Below, in pieces: positions 28,863 through 37,471 of a stretch of 64,000 nt of DNA; the stretch's first letter is position 1; the number at the start of each line of letters is the position of its first letter. The stretch is from positions 372,001 through 436,000 of the forward strand of contig NZ_JADQDC010000002.1 of NCBI RefSeq assembly GCF_015694345.1, written 5' to 3'. This stretch comes from Novosphingobium jiangmenense. GTDB lineage: Bacteria > Pseudomonadota > Alphaproteobacteria > Sphingomonadales > Sphingomonadaceae. The position numbers and the translations under genes are program-made. The notes under the pieces were generated by a model, which saw nothing but the letters and a program-made list of their open reading frames with translations, was not told where the DNA came from and did no database searches.

Positions 28863-30635
28863 ATGATTCCGGTCACTGCGATTACGCACTCCCTTTCTGG
28901 ACAAGCCTGGCGCTGGCGCGGCGGCAACATGGACCTCGGATTGGGCGGAGGTGCGGACGATGCCATCGTCACCCAGCTTCTGCTCTCGCGCGGGGTCTCG
29001 ATCGACGATCTGGAGCGCCATCGCCGCCCGACCTTGCGGGATTTTCTGCCTGACCCTTCGCTGTTCCGCGACATGGACAGCGCCGCCCGCCGCATTGCCG
29101 ATGCCATCGAGCGCCGCGAGAAGATAACGATCTACGGCGACTACGACGTTGACGGGGCGACCAGCGCGGCGCTGCTGATCCTGCTGCTGCGCGATCTGGG
29201 CGTGGACGCGGGTCACTACATTCCGGACCGCCTGCTTGAAGGCTATGGCCCCTCGGGCGAGGCCCTGGTCAAGCTGGCGCAGGAAGGCAGCGAGCTGATC
29301 GTGACGGTCGACTGCGGAGCGATGGCGCACGATGCTCTCGCTGCTGCGGCCGAGACCGGTGTCGACGTGATCGTCGTCGATCACCACAAGTGCCCGGCCG
29401 AACTCCCTCTGGCGGCCGCGCTGGTGAACCCGAACCGGCTGGACGAATGCGATGAGGCGGCGGCGCACGGTCATCTTGCAGCGGTCGGCGTTGCCTTCCT
29501 GCTGGCCGTCGGGCTGGTCCGCGAATTGCGCGGGCGTGGCTTTTTTGCCAGCCGCCCCGCACCAGACCTGATGCGCCTGCTCGATCTGGTGGCGCTGGGC
29601 ACCGTGGCGGACGTTGCACAGCTCAAGGGCCTCAACCGTGCGTTCGTGGCGCAAGGCCTTAAGATCATGGCGAGGCGCGAGAACGTGGGCCTGTCCGCCC
29701 TGATCGACGCAAGCCGCCTTTCGCGCGCGCCAACCTGCAGCGATCTAGGCTTTGCCCTCGGGCCGCGCATCAATGCCGGTGGGCGCGTGGGCGAGGCAAC
29801 GCTGGGGGTGCGCCTCCTGACGACGCAGGACCCGGACGAGGCTCGCGAGATTGCCGCACAGCTGTCACGCCTCAACGAAGAGCGCCGCGCGATCGAGCAG
29901 GAAGTGCAGGAGGCTGCCGAGGCGCAGATCGCCTCGCAACACAACCGTGCGGTCATGGTTCTGGCCGGGCACGGCTGGCACCCCGGCGTGATCGGCATCG
30001 TGGCCGGGCGAATCAAGGAGAAGACCGGCAAGCCCTCGCTCGTCATCGCGCTTGATGCTGACGAGGCGGGGCACGGCAAGGGTTCGGGCAGGTCCATCGC
30101 CGGGGTGGACCTTGGCGCGGCGATCATCGCCGCGCGAGAGGCAGGCCTGCTTGTAGCCGGCGGCGGCCACGCCATGGCTTGCGGCCTGACGATCGATCCG
30201 GCCCGACTTGATTCGCTGGCCGACTGGCTGGACGAGCGCCTGGCGCGCGACGTTATCGGCGCGCGCGCCTCGCAATCGTTGTTGCTCGATCTTTCGCTCA
30301 CTCCGGGAGGGCTGAGGCCTTCTTTGGTGGAGACGCTGGAAGCTGCAGGCCCCTTCGGCATCGGCTGGCCCGGACCGCGTGTCGCAGTGGGTCCGGTCCG
30401 GCTGGTCAAATGCGACCTTGTCGGAACCGACCACGTCCGCATGGTCGCCGCCGGGGCTGACGGGCATTCGTTCAAGGCCATCGCGTTTCGCGCGGCGCAA
30501 AGCGAGATGGGCCAGGCCCTGCTGCATGGTTCTCGCGGTCGTACGTTCTGGCTCGCAGGGCGCGCGAAGATCGACGATTGGGGCAGCCGGCCCGCCGCCG
30601 AACTCCATGTCGAAGACGCCGCATTCGCCGACTGA
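28863..30635 (+). CDS. recJ: Single-stranded-DNA-specific exonuclease RecJ
   Basis: 590 residues, a DHH-family 5'-3' exonuclease for recombination and mismatch repair. The metal motifs YGDYDVDGATSAA (91-103), VDCGA, VDHHKC (DHH at 173-175), LGPRINAGGRVGEA and the DHHA1-type GGGHAMACG are all present. An OB-like C-terminal region (about 460-590) completes the protein. ATG 28863 was chosen; an internal ATG follows at codon 23. The tRNA-Glu promoter begins 21 bp after its stop. Confidence 0.95.
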   Translation: MIPVTAITHSLSGQAWRWRGGNMDLGLGGGADDAIVTQLLLSRGVSIDDLERHRRPTLRDFLPDPSLFRDMDSAARRIADAIERREKITIYGDYDVDGATSAALLILLLRDLGVDAGHYIPDRLLEGYGPSGEALVKLAQEGSELIVTVDCGAMAHDALAAAAETGVDVIVVDHHKCPAELPLAAALVNPNRLDECDEAAAHGHLAAVGVAFLLAVGLVRELRGRGFFASRPAPDLMRLLDLVALGTVADVAQLKGLNRAFVAQGLKIMARRENVGLSALIDASRLSRAPTCSDLGFALGPRINAGGRVGEATLGVRLLTTQDPDEAREIAAQLSRLNEERRAIEQEVQEAAEAQIASQHNRAVMVLAGHGWHPGVIGIVAGRIKEKTGKPSLVIALDADEAGHGKGSGRSIAGVDLGAAIIAAREAGLLVAGGGHAMACGLTIDPARLDSLADWLDERLARDVIGARASQSLLLDLSLTPGGLRPSLVETLEAAGPFGIGWPGPRVAVGPVRLVKCDLVGTDHVRMVAAGADGHSFKAIAFRAAQSEMGQALLHGSRGRTFWLAGRAKIDDWGSRPAAELHVEDAAFAD

Positions 30636-30656
30636 AATTTTTCTGCAATTCGATGC

Positions 30657-30684
30657 TTGACGCCCCGCGATACTCCCCTTAGAG
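30657..30684 (+). promoter_or_regulatory. Promoter of the tRNA-Glu pair
   Basis: TTGACG (30657-30662), 16-base spacer and TTAGAG (30679-30684), about 31 bases before the first tRNA. No second promoter is obvious between the two tRNAs. Confidence 0.5.
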
Positions 30685-30715
30685 GCGCGGACCTGCCCAG
30701 CGGCGCAAGCCCAGT

Positions 30716-30790
30716 GGCCCCTTCGTCTAGCGGTCAGGACGCGGCCCTTTCACGGCTGAAACACGGGTTCGATTCCCGTAGGGGTCACCA
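30716..30790 (+). tRNA. tRNA-Glu (anticodon TTC)
   Basis: 75 bases including an encoded CCA. The acceptor stem pairs GGCCCCT with AGGGGTC. The anticodon loop is CTTTCAC with TTC at 30749-30751, and the T-loop GGGTTCGATTCCC is standard. Confidence 0.97.
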
Positions 30791-30850
30791 CTTGCTTCCC
30801 TTCTCCGGAAGGTGAAGCGGCAGCGCAACGCCATGGCCTTCCAGCGGAAT

Positions 30851-30925
30851 GGCCCCTTCGTCTAGCGGTCAGGACGCGGCCCTCTCACGGCTGAAACACG
30901 GGTTCGATTCCCGTAGGGGTCACCA
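30851..30925 (+). tRNA. tRNA-Glu (anticodon CTC)
   Basis: 75 bases with encoded CCA, identical to the tRNA-Glu 60 bases upstream except for one base: the anticodon is CTC (30884-30886). It reads GAG codons only. Confidence 0.97.
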
Positions 30926-31018
30926 CTGTCGTTGCGCGACCGATGCTTGGTATCTCCATTAGCACTTGCCGACCAGAACGCTTCGATTAGGCTCACCGCC
31001 TCATCGCAGAGGTGCGCA

Positions 31019-32005
31019 ATGTTCGATTTTCTTCGCAAGCAGTTCGTCGACGTTATCGAATGGCTTGAACAACCGGGCGAACTTGCCTGGCGCGTGCCTT
31101 TCGCCGATCGCGAAATTCAACACGGCGCACAGTTGACGGTACGCGAGGGCCAGATTGCGGCTTTCGTCAACGAAGGGCGCGTGGCCGACTATTTCGGGCC
31201 AGGATTGCACACGCTCGAAACCGCAAATCTGCCGCTGCTGTCCAATCTGATGAACTGGGACAAGGCGTTCAAATCGCCGTTCAAGTCTGACGTGGTGTTC
31301 CTGTCGCTCAAGGAGCAGCACGGGCTGAAGTGGGGAACTGCCCAGCCGGTGACGGTGCGCGATGCCGAATTCGGAGCACTTCGCCTGCGCGCGTTCGGCT
31401 CCTATTCGTTCCGCGTGAATGAAGTGCCGCCGTTCGTGTCGCGCGTGCTCGGGACGCTGGAGGGCGTGGCGGTGGCATCGCTCGAACCGCAGTTGCGCGC
31501 CGCGATCCAGACGGCGATGGCCACAGCGCTGGGCGGCAGCGGGATCGCCTTCCTCGATCTCGCGGCCAATCAGCAGGCATTGTCGGATCGGATCAAGGCC
31601 GAAGTCGACAAGGCCTTTGCGCAGTGGGGCCTGACCTGCCTGTCGTTCTACGTCGAGAGCGTCTCGCTGCCGGAAGAGGTGCAGGCCCATCTCGACAAGG
31701 CCAGTTCGATGCGCGTGCTCGGCGATCTTGGCAACTACACTCGCTTCCAGGCTGCAGAGGCCATCGAGGATGTGGCCAATCAGGACGGCGGCGGGATGGC
31801 CGGAATTGGCGCCGGCGTGGCTGCAGCCACGGCATTGGGCGGGGCAATGGCGCAAGGCCTTGGCCAGTCCGCGCCTGGACCTTCTGCTCCGGAAGAAGAC
31901 CCCCTCGCCACGATCGAGAAGCTCCACAGGCTCGTTACCCTTGGCGCATTGAGCCAGCAGGAATTCGATGCCAAGAAGGCCGAACTGCTCGCGCGCATCC
32001 GCTGA
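31019..32005 (+). CDS. SPFH/Band-7 protein with C-terminal SHOCT domain
   Basis: 328 residues from ATG 31019 behind GAGG. The SPFH domain covers about 20-235 (COG4260/YdjI-like: WRVPFADREIQHGAQLTVREGQ, then GLHTLETANLPLL and FLSLKEQHGLKWGT). A Gly/Ala-rich stretch (about 255-285) follows, then a C-terminal SHOCT motif (EKLHRLVTLGALSQQEFDAKKAELL). COG4260 proteins often end in a zinc ribbon; here the zinc ribbons are in the next two proteins. It would assemble as a membrane-associated scaffold. First gene of an eight-gene operon, 30 bp before the DUF4178 gene. Confidence 0.85.
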   Translation: MFDFLRKQFVDVIEWLEQPGELAWRVPFADREIQHGAQLTVREGQIAAFVNEGRVADYFGPGLHTLETANLPLLSNLMNWDKAFKSPFKSDVVFLSLKEQHGLKWGTAQPVTVRDAEFGALRLRAFGSYSFRVNEVPPFVSRVLGTLEGVAVASLEPQLRAAIQTAMATALGGSGIAFLDLAANQQALSDRIKAEVDKAFAQWGLTCLSFYVESVSLPEEVQAHLDKASSMRVLGDLGNYTRFQAAEAIEDVANQDGGGMAGIGAGVAAATALGGAMAQGLGQSAPGPSAPEEDPLATIEKLHRLVTLGALSQQEFDAKKAELLARIR

Positions 32006-32035
32006 TCGCGCCCGCGCCTTGGGGGAAAGCGACAC

Positions 32036-32698
32036 GTGCTGAACTGCCCGTCGTGTGGAGCGCAAGTGCCGGTGCGGGGGGCCTCCCTGCCCTATGCCAC
32101 CTGCCCCTACTGCCGGACGCTGATCCTGCGACAGGGCCTGAATGTCGAGGAGATCGGCAAGGTTGCCGTCCTTCCGTTCGATGTCTCGCCGATCCAGCTT
32201 GGCACCACAATCGGCGCGGAAGGTCGAAAGCTGACCGTGGTTGGCCGTGTGCGCTGGGCATGGGACGGCGGATCATGGAACGAGTGGCTGGCGCTGGCAG
32301 AGACAGGTGCGCAGTTCTGGCTGGCAGAAGCCGCCGGGACTTTCATGCTCACCGCCGAATGGCCCCAACTGCTGGATCGACCGGAGGTGCAGGCTTTTGC
32401 GAATGGCGGCACCATCAACACTGGCGACGCGATCGAGGTCGAGGGTCGACAGTTGTTTGCCAGCGACGTGAAGCAAGTCGAATGCCTCGGAAGCGAGGGT
32501 GACTTGCCGATCCCGACGCAGATCGGCACACGCATGACCAGCGTCGATTACCGTTCCGCCAGCGGCGAAGTGCTCTCGCTCCAGCGCGACGAGCGCAGTA
32601 CCACGGCCTGGTTCGGGGATAGCTGGGACCTTGTCAGCTTGAAGCCTGGCAACTTGCGTGCAATCGAAGGGTGGACAATCCCCGGAGAGATGCGTTGA
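32036..32698 (+). CDS. Zinc-ribbon/DUF4178 protein (soluble)
   Basis: 220 residues from GTG 32036. An N-terminal zinc ribbon has Cys4, Cys7, Cys23 and Cys26 (CPSCG..CPYC). A DUF4178 domain occupies about 55-215, with the typical beta-rich LTVVGRVRWAWDGGSWNEWLALA and FWLAEAAG segments. The biochemical role of DUF4178 is unknown; from memory it recurs beside SPFH, DUF350 and SpeD genes in several phyla. No membrane segment is seen. The stop overlaps the TTG start of the next gene by 4 bp. Confidence 0.8.
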   Translation: MLNCPSCGAQVPVRGASLPYATCPYCRTLILRQGLNVEEIGKVAVLPFDVSPIQLGTTIGAEGRKLTVVGRVRWAWDGGSWNEWLALAETGAQFWLAEAAGTFMLTAEWPQLLDRPEVQAFANGGTINTGDAIEVEGRQLFASDVKQVECLGSEGDLPIPTQIGTRMTSVDYRSASGEVLSLQRDERSTTAWFGDSWDLVSLKPGNLRAIEGWTIPGEMR

Positions 32699-33945
32699 CC
32701 GGCGGCAAGGCAATTACATGCCCGGCCTGTGGCGGCACCATCGAAGTGCGGGCGGCAGGGTTCTCGGTCAATCTGGTTTGTCAGAATTGCGGCTCGATCC
32801 TCGATGTCTCGCGCCCCGAGGTGGTATTGATCCGGCGTCACGAGAGGGCGCGGACCCGCTTCGCGATCGAGATCGGGAAGCGGGGCACGCTGTTCGGGCA
32901 GGAATGGGAAGTGGTCGGCGCGCTGCGGCGCAAGGATCAGATCGCGATCTGGCAGGAATTCCTGCTGTTCAATCCCTACCTCGGCTATCGCTGGCTCGTC
33001 GCGGCAGATGGCGAATGGCAGTTCGGAACGCCCCTCGCCGATCGTCCGCAGGGAGACAGGAACCGCGTGTTCTGGCGCTCCGACAGCTTCAGCCGCCTCG
33101 GCCGCGACCAGACGTTTTCTACGACGGCAGTGGCAGGCGAATTCTACTGGCGCGTAAAAGCTGGCGATACTGCGACGGCGACGCTGTTCCAGTCTGGCGA
33201 GACATTCCTCTCGCGCGAGATCTCGGAAGGCGAAGAGAACTGGACGCAACTCGTTCCGGTCGAGCAATCCGACATCGAGCAATCATTCGGCCTCGACCGG
33301 CGCCGGCTGCCGAAGCGCAAGGCACCGAGCGGGCTGATGCAGTTCAAGGCCGAGCCGGGCCTCGAGCAGGATGACCTTGGTCGCATGTTCTTGCTGGCAT
33401 TCGCCGCAGCGATACTGGCCGCAATTGCCATGGCCGTGCTGGCAGGGCCAAGCACCAGGACGAGCACGATGGTCCAAGTGCCCGTCGGCGGGCAGATAGC
33501 GCCGATCAAGGTCGGGACGATCACGGTTCGCAGGCCGTGGCAGTTCGTGACGGTCAACGCCGATACGAACCAGTTCGAAAACCGCTGGGTCGATCTCGAA
33601 TACAACCTGGTCGACCGTTCGAGCGAGCAATCGATCGACGCGTATGGCCTCGTCGAGCACTACGCGGGAAGCGATTCGGATGGTCCGTGGACCGAGGGTA
33701 GCCACCACGGCGACACCATGTTCGGACATGTCCCGCAGGGGACCTACGATGTCTACGTCAGCGGCTCGGCCCACGGCTGGCCGGTCGACCCACTCCCCAA
33801 CGATGCTTGGGGGCAGGTAGAAACCATCAATGTCTGGGTCGAGGCAGAGACCGGTACGATGTCGTGGGGCATGTGGTGGACTCTGGTCATCGCGCTGTTC
33901 GCATGGCCGGTCACGATCCTGTGGTGGAGGCATCGCGACAAATGA
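32695..33945 (+). CDS. Zinc-ribbon/DUF4178 protein with membrane-anchored C-terminal half
   Basis: 416 residues from TTG 32695, which has GGAGAGA upstream and gives a TTGA overlap; a GTG at 32671 is a longer option. The zinc ribbon CPACGGT..CQNCGS is followed by DUF4178 (about 45-205, a paralogue of the upstream protein), a transmembrane helix (about 228-247), a predicted extracytoplasmic beta domain (about 250-385) and a second helix near the C-terminus (MWWTLVIALFAWPVTILWW). It could link a cytoplasmic sensor head to the periplasm. Overlaps the next gene as ATGA. Confidence 0.78.
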   Translation: MTGGKAITCPACGGTIEVRAAGFSVNLVCQNCGSILDVSRPEVVLIRRHERARTRFAIEIGKRGTLFGQEWEVVGALRRKDQIAIWQEFLLFNPYLGYRWLVAADGEWQFGTPLADRPQGDRNRVFWRSDSFSRLGRDQTFSTTAVAGEFYWRVKAGDTATATLFQSGETFLSREISEGEENWTQLVPVEQSDIEQSFGLDRRRLPKRKAPSGLMQFKAEPGLEQDDLGRMFLLAFAAAILAAIAMAVLAGPSTRTSTMVQVPVGGQIAPIKVGTITVRRPWQFVTVNADTNQFENRWVDLEYNLVDRSSEQSIDAYGLVEHYAGSDSDGPWTEGSHHGDTMFGHVPQGTYDVYVSGSAHGWPVDPLPNDAWGQVETINVWVEAETGTMSWGMWWTLVIALFAWPVTILWWRHRDK

Positions 33946-34088
33946 CCAGACGGCTTCTTCTCTTTGCCGCGCTCTGCTTTTGCCTGCTCGCCGCAGCGCT
34001 CTACGCAGCCTTCAACGCTTACTCGTTCTTCAGCGATGACGAGGATCGCCCCGTCGCCTCCGGCCACGCCGGCCCCACCCACAAGTGA
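33942..34088 (+). CDS. 48-residue single-pass membrane peptide
   Basis: Starts within an ATGA overlap with the DUF4178 gene. One hydrophobic helix (residues 4-28, RLLLFAALCFCLLAAALYAAF) is followed by an acidic and then a His/Gly-containing tail. It is too short for family assignment. The coupling and conserved-looking architecture make it probably real, as a small subunit of the membrane complex. Confidence 0.6.
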   Translation: MTRRLLLFAALCFCLLAAALYAAFNAYSFFSDDEDRPVASGHAGPTHK

Positions 34089-34115
34089 TAACCGGATCCT
34101 GAAAGGAGCCTGTCC

Positions 34116-34325
34116 ATGCTCACCCTCGATGTCTTTCTTGCCACGATGATCTATGCCGCACTCGGCATCGTCATCTTTATCGTCAGCTTCGTGCTGGTCG
34201 ACCGGCTGACTCCAGGCGAGTTGTGGCGCGAGATCATCGAGCGCAAGAACATGGCAGTGGCCCTGCTGGCGGGCGCGGTTGCCATCGGTATTTCGAACAT
34301 CATTGCCGCTGCCGTGCATGGATGA
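34116..34325 (+). CDS. DUF350 family membrane protein
   Basis: 69 residues with AAAGGAG upstream. Two transmembrane helices flank a conserved loop with LVDRLTPGELWREIIERKNMAVALLAGAVAIGISNII, the DUF350 signature (YjfL-like). The function is not known; the family recurs next to envelope-stress and polyamine genes. This single unit is half the size of the duplicated DUF350 proteins and may dimerise. Overlaps the aminopropyltransferase gene by 8 bp. Confidence 0.85.
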   Translation: MLTLDVFLATMIYAALGIVIFIVSFVLVDRLTPGELWREIIERKNMAVALLAGAVAIGISNIIAAAVHG

Positions 34326-35868
34326 AGCACCCGTTGCTGCGGGCGAGGATGGCGAGAGAGCTGCTCCTGCCTCGCTTGCGGTCATCCTGCTGATCTCGGT
34401 CCTCGTCGTTGCCACCTGCGGACTGATCTACGAACTGCTGGCCGGCACCCTTGCGAGCTACCTTCTGGGCGACAGCGTCACCCAGTTCTCGACCGTCATC
34501 GGCACCTATCTGTTCGCGATGGGGGTCGGCAGCTGGCTGTCGCGTCACGTCCGGTCGAACGAGATCACAGTGTTCGTGCGGGTGGAGATCCTGATCGCCG
34601 CGCTGGGCGGGTGGTCGGCGGCGGGGCTGTTCCTGCTGTTCCCGCTGGTCGGCGACTTCCGCGTCGCTCTCTATGCGCTGGTCATGGCCATCGGCGTGCT
34701 GGTCGGACTCGAGATTCCGCTGCTGATCCGCATCCTGCGCCACCGCTTCGCTTTTCGCGAGCTCGTCTCGAACGTGCTGACTTACGACTACGTCGGCGCC
34801 CTGGTTGCCTCACTGCTGTTCCCGCTGATCCTCGTGCCCAAGTTGGGCATGATCCGCACCGGCTTCGTCTTCGGCCTCGCCAATGTCGGCGTGGCCATCG
34901 CCTTGCTCGTCGCGCTGCGACGGCAGGAGCGCGTGGGGCGCGACATGGTGGCCGCGCTGGTCGTCACGGCCTCGCTCCTGACCGGCCTCGCCTTTGCCGA
35001 CAGGCTGCAGCGCTGGAGCGAGGTGGCGTTCTACAACGAACCGGTGGTCTATGCCCGCTCGACGCCATACCAGCGCATCGTGCTGACGCGGCAGGGCGGC
35101 GATCTGCGGCTGTATCTCAATGGCAACCTGCAATTCTCCACGCGCGACGAGTACCGTTATCACGAAGCGCTGGTCTGGCCCGTGCTGGGGCGCGTCGCCG
35201 CTCCCCGGCAGGTCCTGATCCTGGGCGGAGGAGACGGCCTTGCCGCGCGCGAGGTGCTGCGTGATGCCCGGGTTGGCCATGTCACGCTGGTCGATCTCGA
35301 CCCCGAAATGGCGCGGCTTTTCCGCGACACGCCGCAACTGGCACAGCTCAATGCCGGCTCTCTTGCCTCCCCTCGCCTGACCATGGTCAACGCCGATGCC
35401 TTTCGCTGGGTGCGCGAGGAAACCGGGCAATTCGATGCGATCATCATTGACTTTCCCGACCCGACCGAATTCTCGCTCGGCAAGCTCTACACGGAGAGCT
35501 TCTACCGCGAGGTCGCGCGGCTTCTGGCACGCGATGGCGTGATGACCGTGCAGAGCACCTCGCCGCTTATTGCACCGCGCTCCTACTGGACGGTTGCCAG
35601 CACACTTGAGGCCGCCGGCCTGACCGTGCGCGGATATCACGCCTATGTGCCCAGCTTCGGCGAATGGGGCTTCACCATGGCTGCGCACGCGCCCATCAGC
35701 GATGGAGTGCGCCTGCCTGCGCACCTGCGCTACCTGACGGCTGCCAGCGAGCGCGCAATGTTCGACTTCCAGCCCGACATGGCGCGGCGCCCTGCCCCGG
35801 TGAACCGGCTCGACAACCAGGCACTGGTGCGCAGCTTTGCCGAGGAATGGGGCCGCTATGAAGGTTGA
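34318..35868 (+). CDS. Membrane-bound spermidine/spermine synthase-like aminopropyltransferase
   Basis: 516 residues from ATG 34318. The N-terminal 230 residues hold about seven transmembrane helices. The C-terminal half is an aminopropyltransferase: YLNGNLQFSTRDEYRYHEALVWP (about 266-288), the nucleotide-binding ILGGGDGLAAREVL (301-314), LVDLDPEM, the catalytic-type Asp in IIDFPDPTE and LYTESFY. It should transfer an aminopropyl group from decarboxylated SAM to an amine acceptor at the inner face of the membrane. Acceptor unknown. Coupled to DUF350 upstream and to the FAD lipoprotein downstream (11-bp overlap). Confidence 0.88.
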   Translation: MDEAPVAAGEDGERAAPASLAVILLISVLVVATCGLIYELLAGTLASYLLGDSVTQFSTVIGTYLFAMGVGSWLSRHVRSNEITVFVRVEILIAALGGWSAAGLFLLFPLVGDFRVALYALVMAIGVLVGLEIPLLIRILRHRFAFRELVSNVLTYDYVGALVASLLFPLILVPKLGMIRTGFVFGLANVGVAIALLVALRRQERVGRDMVAALVVTASLLTGLAFADRLQRWSEVAFYNEPVVYARSTPYQRIVLTRQGGDLRLYLNGNLQFSTRDEYRYHEALVWPVLGRVAAPRQVLILGGGDGLAAREVLRDARVGHVTLVDLDPEMARLFRDTPQLAQLNAGSLASPRLTMVNADAFRWVREETGQFDAIIIDFPDPTEFSLGKLYTESFYREVARLLARDGVMTVQSTSPLIAPRSYWTVASTLEAAGLTVRGYHAYVPSFGEWGFTMAAHAPISDGVRLPAHLRYLTAASERAMFDFQPDMARRPAPVNRLDNQALVRSFAEEWGRYEG

Positions 35869-37471
35869 GCCGACCCGGCGTCAGGTGCTGGAAGCGGCGA
35901 CACTGGGCGGCGGAGCCATGCTCCTGGGAGGTTGTGCGGCCAGCGCTCTTCCAGGCTCGCTTTCTGGCGCGGATTGGCGGCGAGGCCACTTGGTGCGCGA
36001 CGGAAAGTTTCCTGAAGCCACTGGCCCAATCGAGGACGTCGACGTCCTCATTGCCGGGGGCGGCGTATCGGGCTTGGCCGCGGGCTGGCGATTGGCGGAG
36101 GCGGGGTTCACACGCTTCACCTTGCTCGAACTGGAAGACAGGACCGGCGGCAACGCGCGCTCGGGCCGTAACGCCACCAGCGCTTATCCGCTTGGCGCGC
36201 ATTACTTGCCCGTGCCCAACCGCGAAGCGCGCGCTTTGCACCATATGCTCAAGCAGTTCGGGATGATCGTGGGCGAGGAAAGGGGTGCGCCGGTCTATGA
36301 CCCGCTGCAACTCTGCGCCGATCTCGAGGAGCGCCTGCTCTGGCGCGGCAAGTGGCAGGAAGGATTGTTTCCCCAAACCGCACTTTCCGCGGACGACAAG
36401 GAACAATACGCGCGATTCACTGCTGGGATGGCAGCTTTCCGAGCAGCCAAGGGCGCCGATGGCAAGCCCGCCTTCGCCCTGCCGATGGCATTGTCGAGTT
36501 CCGACCCCCAGTTTCGTGCACTTGACCAGCAGAGTTTTGCGCAGTGGCTGGATGCCAACGGCTACCGATCGTCTCTGCTGCGTGCCTATCTGCGTTACTG
36601 CTGTCGCGATGATTATGGCAGCGAACCCGAGCATGTCTCGGCCTGGGCGGGCATCCACTATTTCGCCGGTCGTCGTGGCTGGGCCGCGGGCGAGGACGGC
36701 GACCGCGAACTGACATGGCCCGAAGGGAACGGTCGCCTCGTGGGCCTGATGGCAAGGCGGATTGTCGGAAAAATACGAACCGGGCATTCCGTGTTCCGTG
36801 TTGAACGGGTTGATGCCGGGGTCGTCGTTCACGCCTTCGATCATGGCATCAGTCGGACGCGACGCATTCGCGCCAGAGCCGCAGTTCTGGCCATGCCGCA
36901 TTTCGTGGCTCAACGCGTTGCACCGCAATTCGCTGCCAAGGGCGATTTCAGCTACGCCCCTTGGGTCGTCGCCAACGTCACGGTGAACCGCCCGCCCGAG
37001 GGCAAAGGGGCGCCCCTGGCGTGGGACAACGTCTCGGCGGCAAGCGAAAGCCTCGGCTACGTCGTTGCCACGCATCAGACCTCATCGGCCGACGGCGGAC
37101 CGACCGTGCTGACCTGGTATCTTCCGCTCAGCCGCGAGACCCCGAGGCAGGCGCGGAAGATCCTGATGACACGCTCGCTGGAAGCGTGGCAGGAGGTCGT
37201 GCGGGATGACCTGCTCGCCATGAACCCCGACCTTGCCGGAGCCATCGAGCGGATCGACGTGTGGCAATGGGGGCATGCAATGGTTCGGCCGACGCCGGGC
37301 TTCCTGTCGGAACCCGCCCGCTTGGCTGCCACCGCAAGTTCGGGGCCGGTCTGGTTCGCACACTCGGACCTCTCCGGGCTTTCCCTGTTCGAGGAAGCGC
37401 ATTATCGCGGCGTGGTTGCCGCCGAGAGCGTGCTGGCGCATCTCTCGCATCCGTTCGAAAGCCTCGTCTGA
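35858..37471 (+). CDS. Tat-exported FAD-dependent oxidoreductase, putative lipoprotein
   Basis: 537 residues. The N-terminus combines a twin-arginine motif (TRRQVLE, 6-12) with a lipobox ending in Cys26 (LLGGC), so it is predicted to be folded with cofactor, exported by Tat and lipidated. The FAD-binding motif VLIAGGGVSGLAAGWRLAEAG spans about 64-84, with ELEDRTGGNA at the second beta strand; it looks like the amine oxidase/protoporphyrinogen oxidase class. In this operon an amine or polyamine substrate is a reasonable inference. Stop and SpeD start share one base (TGATG). Confidence 0.8.
   Translation: MKVEPTRRQVLEAATLGGGAMLLGGCAASALPGSLSGADWRRGHLVRDGKFPEATGPIEDVDVLIAGGGVSGLAAGWRLAEAGFTRFTLLELEDRTGGNARSGRNATSAYPLGAHYLPVPNREARALHHMLKQFGMIVGEERGAPVYDPLQLCADLEERLLWRGKWQEGLFPQTALSADDKEQYARFTAGMAAFRAAKGADGKPAFALPMALSSSDPQFRALDQQSFAQWLDANGYRSSLLRAYLRYCCRDDYGSEPEHVSAWAGIHYFAGRRGWAAGEDGDRELTWPEGNGRLVGLMARRIVGKIRTGHSVFRVERVDAGVVVHAFDHGISRTRRIRARAAVLAMPHFVAQRVAPQFAAKGDFSYAPWVVANVTVNRPPEGKGAPLAWDNVSAASESLGYVVATHQTSSADGGPTVLTWYLPLSRETPRQARKILMTRSLEAWQEVVRDDLLAMNPDLAGAIERIDVWQWGHAMVRPTPGFLSEPARLAATASSGPVWFAHSDLSGLSLFEEAHYRGVVAAESVLAHLSHPFESLV

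Noticed and set aside
30716..30925. tRNA-Glu pair as an integration site for a genomic island starting at the SPFH operon
   Set aside because: No integrase gene and no repeat of the tRNA 3' end was found downstream of the operon; neighbours on the right are the core phosphate regulon.
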